Below are positions 59,390 through 64,000 of a DNA stretch of 64,000 bases, in pieces. The notes beneath the pieces are model-generated. The model ran no database searches. It saw only the letters and a program-made list of their open reading frames with translations, and was not told where the DNA came from. Numbering within the stretch: the stretch's first letter is position 1; the number at the start of each line of letters is the position of its first letter. A program made the translations under genes and the position numbers. Source of the DNA: Alkalimonas cellulosilytica. Its GTDB lineage: Bacteria; Pseudomonadota; Gammaproteobacteria; Enterobacterales; Alteromonadaceae. The stretch lies in contig NZ_JAUHLI010000002.1 of NCBI RefSeq assembly GCF_036325985.1, positions 309,205-373,204 on the forward strand, in the 5' to 3' direction.

Positions 59390-60274
59390 ATGACAAATTC
59401 CGCGAACAGCAAAAAAGTCGCCTTTATTGGCTTGGGTGTGATGGGTTATCCGATGGCTGGTTATTTACAACACAACGGTCATGAGACCCGGGTATACAAC
59501 CGCACCAGCAGCAAAGCACAGCAATGGGTTAAGCAGTATGGCGGTCAGTATGGCAGCACACCGGCAGAGGCCGCCCAAGGGTCAGAGCTGGTGTTTCTTT
59601 GTGTTGGTAATGACGATGATGTCCGCTCGGTGGTTTATGGTGAGCACGGCGTACTGGCCAGCATGCAGCCAGGTTCGGTGTTGATCGATCACACCACAGC
59701 TTCAGCAGAGCTGGCCCGTGAACTTGCTGCCGTTTGTGCGAAGCAAGGCATTGGCTTTTTGGATGCACCGGTATCCGGCGGCCAGGCCGGTGCTGAAAAC
59801 GGGGTGCTGACCATTATGGTCGGCGGCGACAGCGAGGCCTATGCCAAAGCCGAACCGGTGATGCAGGCTTATGCCCGTTGCTGCAAGCTGCTAGGGCCTG
59901 CCGGTTCCGGGCAACTTGCCAAAATGGTCAATCAAATTTGCATCGCCGGTGTGGTGCAAGGCCTGGCGGAAGGGCTGCATTTTGCCCAAAACGCCGGTTT
60001 GGATGCTGCCGCTGTGGTGGAGGTGATTTCACAAGGGGCTGCTCAGTCCTGGCAAATGCAAAACCGTTATCAGACCATGCTCAAAGGCGAGTACGATTTT
60101 GGCTTTGCCGTCGACTGGATGCGCAAAGATCTCGCTATTGCCCTTAACGAAGCCCGCAAAAATGGCAGCCATCTGCCACTGACTGCTCTGGTCGATCAGT
60201 TCTACAGCGAAGTCCAGCGCATGGGTGGCAACCGCTGGGATACGTCAAGTTTGTTGGCGCGTTTGCAGAAGTAG
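59390..60274 (+). CDS. 3-hydroxyisobutyrate dehydrogenase-family oxidoreductase
   Basis: A 294-residue beta-hydroxyacid dehydrogenase: NAD(P) motif VAFIGLGVMGYPMAGYL at the start, substrate motif LDAPVSGGQAGAENGVLTIMVGG (about 120-142) and the catalytic Lys segment GSGQLAKMVNQICIAG (about 171-186). The family includes MmsB, GarR and succinic-semialdehyde reductases. Without valine- or glycerate-pathway neighbours the substrate cannot be fixed. Divergent from the glutathione peroxidase gene by 91 bases. Confidence 0.92.
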   Translation: MTNSANSKKVAFIGLGVMGYPMAGYLQHNGHETRVYNRTSSKAQQWVKQYGGQYGSTPAEAAQGSELVFLCVGNDDDVRSVVYGEHGVLASMQPGSVLIDHTTASAELARELAAVCAKQGIGFLDAPVSGGQAGAENGVLTIMVGGDSEAYAKAEPVMQAYARCCKLLGPAGSGQLAKMVNQICIAGVVQGLAEGLHFAQNAGLDAAAVVEVISQGAAQSWQMQNRYQTMLKGEYDFGFAVDWMRKDLAIALNEARKNGSHLPLTALVDQFYSEVQRMGGNRWDTSSLLARLQK

Positions 60275-60322
60275 TTGTAGCGGCGTAAAGTATGTTTTAA
60301 AGGCATATCAAGGTGCTCTACC

Positions 60323-60565
60323 ATGAAAGCTGAATACGATCTTTCCGAAATGAGTTCACGCAAGAACCCTTATGCCTCCAGGCTAAAAAAGCCGGTGACC
60401 ATGCGTTTAAGCGAGGATGTAATAGCCTACTTCAAGGAAATGGCAGAAGAAGAAGGGATCCCTTACCAAAGCCTGATTAACCTGTATCTAAGAGACTGCG
60501 TGGCTCAGCACCGTAAGCTGAGCGTCAAGTGGCCGGCAGAGCGCCCACACCCAAAAGCTGGCTAA
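60323..60565 (+). CDS. CopG/BrnA-type antitoxin, apparently orphan
   Basis: An 80-residue protein. An N-terminal toxin-contact region (YDLSEMSSRKNPYASRLKKP) leads into a ribbon-helix-helix (VTMRLSEDVIAYFKEMAEEEGIPYQSLINLYLRDCV). This matches the CopG_antitoxin family that normally follows a BrnT-like toxin gene. No toxin frame lies in the 48 bases upstream or overlaps it, so the toxin has been lost or the protein now acts as a solitary regulator. It starts the accessory segment at the right end of the window. Confidence 0.82.
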   Translation: MKAEYDLSEMSSRKNPYASRLKKPVTMRLSEDVIAYFKEMAEEEGIPYQSLINLYLRDCVAQHRKLSVKWPAERPHPKAG

Positions 60566-60572
60566 ACCCAGT

Positions 60573-61034
60573 TTAGCGGCTTAACCGAGGATCCGGCATA
60601 AAATCCAGTTCTATCTGGCTGTCAAGACAGGCCGAATAGTCGGGGTGTGCTGGGTTTAGCAAAATGTTGTGCTCGCGCGGTGCCAGCACACTGGGTACGG
60701 CTAAGGCCAGGCTGGCTTGCTCTTGCAGCCAGCTATCGCCGATGTTGGCGGTTTCAGCGCTGGCCGGTTGTACCTGCCAGTTGGCGGGCAGGTGCTGTGG
60801 GCTTAGGCTAAGTAAGGCATCGTCCGGTAGCTGCAACTGAAATAAGCGAAACTGCTTTAATGCCACTCGGTTGTTCAGATGCACCAGCACTTCCAATATA
60901 GCCAGAGCCTCCGAACCTGCGGTGTAGATACAGGCGTTGCCTTTGCTGTTCCAGCGCCCGCCATACAGCCTGGCACCTTCGCCATCAAACGCCTGATCAG
61001 CCCACTTCTGATGCACCAGCCGGTACAGCAGCAT
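60573..61034 (-). CDS. RES-domain toxin (NAD+-degrading type)
   Basis: A 153-residue RES-domain protein with the conserved Arg-containing start (LLYRLVHQKWADQAFDGEGARLYGGRWNSKG, positions 2-32), the Tyr/Glu segment (CIYTAGSEALAILEVLVH) and the Ser segment (VPSVLAPREHNILLNP). Members studied elsewhere deplete NAD+ (MbcT, Res). The ATG overlaps the antitoxin stop (TGATG), so the pair is co-translated in the antitoxin-first order expected. Confidence 0.92.
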   Translation of the reverse strand: MLLYRLVHQKWADQAFDGEGARLYGGRWNSKGNACIYTAGSEALAILEVLVHLNNRVALKQFRLFQLQLPDDALLSLSPQHLPANWQVQPASAETANIGDSWLQEQASLALAVPSVLAPREHNILLNPAHPDYSACLDSQIELDFMPDPRLSR

Positions 61035-61483
61035 CAGCTGAAGACGCCATGCTCTAAACGGCCAATCAGATCCAGCACCGCCTGGCTTTCTGCCGAGGTG
61101 GCCAGCATCTCAATAGGGGCCTGATCACCAAGGCCATACACGGGCTGTGTCAGCCAGCTTCTGATGGCAGCACTATCGCCGCCAAACAAGCTGCTGGCAG
61201 CCGCAAAAACGGTGGCAAAGCGATACAGCCGGTCGCTTTCATCCTGAGTAAAGCGGCCGCTTTTCGCACGCCGGGCCAGGGTAGCAGGGGCCAGCTGGCA
61301 AACCGCTGCCAGTTGCTTTTTATCCAGGGTGGACAGTGCTGCCAGTTTATCAAACACCTGGTAGGCAAAGCCCTGATGCAGCGCCTGATACAGTTTAGGA
61401 CCACGCTCAGCAATGCCGATTTGCCGCCAAATATCAGGCTTGGTGGAGAGGCGGGGACTAAACTCACGGATCATGGCAGACAT
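61034..61483 (-). CDS. Xre/MbcA/ParS-type antitoxin of RES toxin
   Basis: A 149-residue protein starting six bases after AGGAGG. The central helix-turn-helix-like region (LAAVCQLAPATLARRAKSGRFTQDESDRLYRF) precedes the DUF2384 toxin-binding domain (AIRSWLTQPVYGLGDQAPIEMLATSAESQAVLDLI). This is the standard partner of RES toxins; it neutralises the enzyme and represses the operon. A readable promoter and palindromic operator lie immediately upstream. Confidence 0.92.
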   Translation of the reverse strand: MSAMIREFSPRLSTKPDIWRQIGIAERGPKLYQALHQGFAYQVFDKLAALSTLDKKQLAAVCQLAPATLARRAKSGRFTQDESDRLYRFATVFAAASSLFGGDSAAIRSWLTQPVYGLGDQAPIEMLATSAESQAVLDLIGRLEHGVFS

Positions 61484-61498
61484 TGTTGCCTCCTATCA

Positions 61499-61540
61499 TC
61501 TGATATATCAGAAGTATATCAGGTGATTATTCCTGGTCAA
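61499..61540 (-). promoter_or_regulatory. Promoter and operator of the Xre-RES operon
   Basis: On the minus strand, TTGACC (61540-61535), a 16-base spacer and TATACT (61518-61513) form the promoter. Right after the -10, the perfect 14-bp palindrome TCTGATATATCAGA (61499-61512) forms a likely operator. A second half-site CTGATATA overlaps the -10 region (61514-61521), so two antitoxin dimers could bind and block RNA polymerase. Confidence 0.85.
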
Positions 61541-61656
61541 TGCGACCCTAATTTTCGGTCATACCAACCCCTCACACCAAAATCCACTTAGGTCCATTGA
61601 CGTTTATTTTATTAGGGCTCAAATGCTCCCATAAGCAATCAATAAGTTGACCTTTC

Positions 61657-61693
61657 TTGCGAGTGTGTATCGGTGTGTATATACTAATACACA
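61657..61693 (+). promoter_or_regulatory. Promoter and TGTGTAT operators of hicAB
   Basis: A -35 TTGCGA (61657-61662), 17-base spacer and -10 TATACT (61680-61685). Two direct TGTGTAT copies (61664-61670, 61674-61680) lie in the spacer, and an inverted partner ATACACA (61687-61693) lies across the -10. The inner pair forms a palindrome with a 6-base centre, the probable HicB binding site. Confidence 0.8.
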
Positions 61694-61709
61694 GGTTAGC
61701 GGAGTCCTT

Positions 61710-61892
61710 ATGAAATCATCTGACCTGATCCAAGAGCTTAAAGCAGCCGGTTGTTACATGAAACGGCAGGGTAAAGGGAGTCACCAAATATGGTTCTCCC
61801 CGGTGACAGGGAAAACCTTCCCGGTACCGCACCCAAAAGGGGCATTGCCAGTCGGAACTGTGAAGGCGATAAAAAAGTCAGCGGGCATCTAG
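61710..61892 (+). CDS. hicA: HicA mRNA-interferase toxin
   Basis: The ATG at 61710, after GGAGTCCTT, gives 60 residues. The double-stranded-RNA-binding-like fold is evident: SSDLIQELKAAGCYMKRQGKGSHQIWFSP with the catalytic His (GSHQIW), then TFPVPHPKGALPVGTVKAIKKSAG. HicA cleaves mRNA independently of translation. It comes before hicB, the usual order, with a 25-base gap. Confidence 0.94.
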   Translation: MKSSDLIQELKAAGCYMKRQGKGSHQIWFSPVTGKTFPVPHPKGALPVGTVKAIKKSAGI

Positions 61893-61917
61893 CCCGCTGC
61901 ATTTAACGAGGTGAGTT

Positions 61918-62358
61918 ATGTACTTTTCAGTTGGTATTGAAACGCCAAAATCAGAGGCAGAAGCCTACGGGCTTGTAGTGCCAGCATTGTGCAATGAAAA
62001 GTTTAGCTGTTTCAGTGCTGCAGATACCGAAGATCAGATAGCACCGATGGCAACTGAGGCTATACAGCTTGTACTGGAAAGCATGCAGGAAGACGGCACC
62101 GCTACTGAGGGTTTGCGTGACTTGGGCGCCCTGACCTACCAGAAGCAAGCTGATTATGCCCACTGCGATGCCTGGCTAATGCTCCACGTTGATATTACTG
62201 CATTTGAAGGTAAGCCTAAGCGCATTAATATCAGCATCCCTGATACATTGATCAGCCGTATCGACCATAAGGTAAAAGCAGCGCCAGATCGCTACCGCGA
62301 CCGTAGCCACTTCCTGGCTACTGCGGCTCGGCACGAATTGGAAACGGTGGGCAATTAG
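61918..62358 (+). CDS. hicB: HicB antitoxin with ribbon-helix-helix C-terminus
   Basis: A 146-residue protein with GAGGTGAG before the ATG. The N-terminal partial RNase H-like domain (YFSVGIETPKSEAEAYGLVVPAL, then FSAADTEDQIAPMATEAIQLVLE) binds HicA. The C-terminus (KRINISIPDTLISRIDHKVKA, RSHFLATAARHEL) is a CopG-type DNA-binding domain, not a helix-turn-helix. It represses hicAB through the upstream operators. Its stop lies 33 bases from the convergent ATPase gene. Confidence 0.93.
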   Translation: MYFSVGIETPKSEAEAYGLVVPALCNEKFSCFSAADTEDQIAPMATEAIQLVLESMQEDGTATEGLRDLGALTYQKQADYAHCDAWLMLHVDITAFEGKPKRINISIPDTLISRIDHKVKAAPDRYRDRSHFLATAARHELETVGN

Positions 62359-62391
62359 CACTTGCCGACCAGCCGCCTATGGTACGGAGTG

Positions 62392-63720
62392 TTACGACCC
62401 CGATTTTAGATGCTGTCTGATTGCCTGAGCCGTGTAATAAAGTGGGTACACCAGGTGCTGCTGCTCCAGCGCTGACGAGCCCTGAGTGCCGGTTAATTTA
62501 ATGGTTTTTAGCGGCTGACATTTTTCAATATAGGATTGCAGCGATTTGGCGCGGGTGCGCTTACCGCTTTTCACTTCCAGAGGAATAATATTGCCTGTCG
62601 CATCAGTTAAAATAAACTCTATCTCTGCTCTGGCATCACTCCATGAAAACGTCGGTTCAATACCCAGGGCCGCTAATTCCTGTTGTACAAAGTTTTCTGC
62701 AATATAGCCCTTGTATTCAAAGCTCTGCTGTTTAATCTCTAGATAGCTTACTCCCAGCATATGGTTCAGCAGGCCAACGTCAAACAGAAACAGCTTTACC
62801 ATATTGTCTTTTTTATACGCTGCCAGTGGGCTGCGGGGCCTGCCTTCAACAGGGTAGTTTTTGAGGATCAGCCGGCATTTTTCCAGCCAGTCAATACTGG
62901 TTTCTAAATCCTGATAACGTGACTTGCGTGCATAAACATCTTTAAACTTAAAGCGTTTTACCGACTGATCCAGCACGGCGGCCAGTTGTGACGGCACCGC
63001 TGTAAACACCGCTTCTATCAATGCGGCATCGGTCTTACCGGAATATTTGCCAAAATCCCGGATATAGCCTGCCAGCAAATCGGCCTGCACTTTTGAAACG
63101 GCTTTCACCCGTTGCAATATGCTCTGATCCGCTAGCTGAAACCATGAGCTGACCGCCTCCGGCATACCGCCGGTGAAGTAATAGTCGGTTAGCTTATCAA
63201 GCAGTTTGGTGTGTGCCGCAGCGGAGTTTTGTGCTGCGTCATAAACCTTCAGTAATGCTGGCTCTGCCGCCGCTTGCAAAAACTCCCGAAAGGTTAAAGG
63301 CCGTAAATTGTATTGCTCTACCTTACCTACCGGGAAGGTATTCAGCAAACCGATATTAGAACCGCTGGCAGCAATAAATGCCTGTGGTGTTTGCTCGGCA
63401 AAGTATTTTAAGGCGGTTACGGCTCGGGGGCATTCGCCAATTTCATCGAGGATTAATAAGTCTGTTTGCAGGTTAAACGGCTGGCCGGTTAATAACTCAA
63501 TATTCGTCAGCACATCCTGCGGCACTAAGGAGGCGGCAAAGGCCTCTGCCATCTGCGGTGATTCCAGAAAATCTATTCTCAGCACCCGCGGAAAATGCAA
63601 GCCAAACAATTGCTGCAACAAATAGGTTTTGCCGGTTTGGCGTGCGCCATCAATCAGTAACGGCTTGCGTTCAGTTTTGTCCTTCCAACGCAGCAGCTCT
63701 GCAAGTAATTCGCGTTCCAT
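62392..63720 (-). CDS. AAA ATPase with DUF4143 domain
   Basis: A 442-residue protein with an N-terminal P-loop domain: Walker A LIDGARQTGKTYLL (about 22-35), Walker B LLILDEIGECPRAVTALKYF (about 89-108) and sensor AFIAASGSNIGLL (about 113-125). A C-terminal DUF4143 nuclease-like region carries FSWSDARAEIEFILTD and IPLEVKSGKRTRAKS, the D-x-E-x-K pattern of PD-(D/E)XK folds. The family is common in accessory and mobile regions; its function is unproven. The upstream DNA carries an unusual set of three spaced boxes. Confidence 0.9.
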   Translation of the reverse strand: MERELLAELLRWKDKTERKPLLIDGARQTGKTYLLQQLFGLHFPRVLRIDFLESPQMAEAFAASLVPQDVLTNIELLTGQPFNLQTDLLILDEIGECPRAVTALKYFAEQTPQAFIAASGSNIGLLNTFPVGKVEQYNLRPLTFREFLQAAAEPALLKVYDAAQNSAAAHTKLLDKLTDYYFTGGMPEAVSSWFQLADQSILQRVKAVSKVQADLLAGYIRDFGKYSGKTDAALIEAVFTAVPSQLAAVLDQSVKRFKFKDVYARKSRYQDLETSIDWLEKCRLILKNYPVEGRPRSPLAAYKKDNMVKLFLFDVGLLNHMLGVSYLEIKQQSFEYKGYIAENFVQQELAALGIEPTFSWSDARAEIEFILTDATGNIIPLEVKSGKRTRAKSLQSYIEKCQPLKTIKLTGTQGSSALEQQHLVYPLYYTAQAIRQHLKSGS

Positions 63721-63764
63721 AGCATCACCTTAGTATCAGCATTATGGCTAACACTACACTTATC

Positions 63765-63839
63765 TGCGCGTAAAAACAAACTTTATAACACTTTTATGCG
63801 CGTAAAATTGATCGAAACTTCTGTTTAATGCGCATAAAA
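63765..63839. repeat. Three TGCGCRTAAAA boxes with 32-bp spacing
   Basis: Boxes with core TGCGC start at 63765, 63797 and 63829, exactly 32 bp (three helical turns) apart. The second, TTTTATGCGCGTAAAA (63792-63807), and third, TTTAATGCGCATAAAA (63824-63839), are near-perfect palindromes; the first is a half-site plus core. They lie 45-120 bases before the ATPase start codon, on the side where its promoter must be, and look like a cooperative operator. Confidence 0.85.
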
Positions 63840-64000
63840 GTGAGGGGCGCCTCTTATTGTGTCGAGAACACCCACTGATCCGAGAGCCTGTAAAAGGTCA
63901 CTCCAATTTACCACCACCACCATTACTGGTTGCTTAATATCAGTTGCACTTTCACCTAATCACCAGATTTAGTAATCATCCAATTTATTGATCGTCAGCT
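63840..64000. other. Right-edge non-coding stretch
   Basis: These 161 bases hold no reading frame I would call in any of the six frames and no tRNA or terminator that I recognise. Including the box region, 280 bases (63721-64000) lie without a gene. Confidence 0.6.

Noticed and set aside
60275..62391. Integron cassette array (attC sites around the toxin-antitoxin genes)
   Set aside because: Gene orientations are mixed and I see no paired inverted attC-like core sites in the short spacers.

Overview
This window looks like a chromosomal segment of a free-living gammaproteobacterium. Several gene pairs and blocks match Escherichia coli order: tesA/ybbA-ybbP, folX-yfcH, hdfR/maoP, fadI-fadJ, smrB/prmB-aroC, yfcL and dsbB/fadR. 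The base composition is moderate. The mix of MoxR/Bat genes, a TorF-type outer membrane protein and an exosortase-type exopolysaccharide (EPS) locus suggests an Alteromonadales/Chromatiaceae-like aquatic bacterium (for example the Rheinheimera/Arsukibacterium group). That placement is inference; no rRNA gene is present.

Region 1 (1-13.2 kb) is an EPS locus. A minus-strand operon holds the initiating sugar transferase, two glycosyltransferases, a hexapeptide acetyltransferase, an unusual deacetylase-like membrane-anchored protein and a NodB-type deacetylase. A divergent plus-strand operon holds the lipoprotein exporter, chain-length determinant, tyrosine autokinase and outer-membrane barrel. 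A convergent AAA ATPase follows. The set matches the PEP-CTERM/XrtA-associated families, but no exosortase, polymerase or flippase lies in the window, and the left-hand beta-helix gene is cut by the window edge. Region 2 (13.3-14.0 kb) is a tRNA-Ala plus triple tRNA-Glu operon with a near-consensus promoter, followed by a striking heptanucleotide tandem array that runs into the stop codon of tesA.

Region 3 (14-27 kb) holds the tesA / ybbA-ybbP divergent pair, folX-yfcH, a TqsA-type exporter, a PepSY-PhoP-PhoQ-like signalling operon, a glycine-zipper envelope protein, a secreted ComEA-like protein, an EAL-HDOD protein and putP. Region 4 (27-34 kb) is a tightly overlapping MoxR-DUF58-DUF4381-BatA-BatB/TPR-BatD operon. 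Region 5 (34-60 kb) holds fadIJ behind a FadR-like operator, with fadR itself further along; hdfR/maoP; a PAS-GGDEF-EAL protein; an M16 protease; sixA; smrB/prmB-aroC; a methyl-accepting chemotaxis protein; an aldehyde dehydrogenase; an NAD-kinase-like gene with yfcL; fklB; dsbB; ldhA; a glutathione peroxidase; and a 3-hydroxyisobutyrate-dehydrogenase-like enzyme.

Region 6 (60.3-64 kb) is a compact accessory island: an orphan CopG-type antitoxin, an Xre-RES toxin-antitoxin pair with a readable promoter and operator, HicAB with its own TGTGTAT operators, and a DUF4143-type AAA ATPase. Upstream of the ATPase gene are three palindromic TGCGCRTAAAA boxes spaced exactly 32 bp apart. The least explained signals in the window are these 32-bp-phased boxes, the heptamer array, and the deacetylase-like EPS protein.
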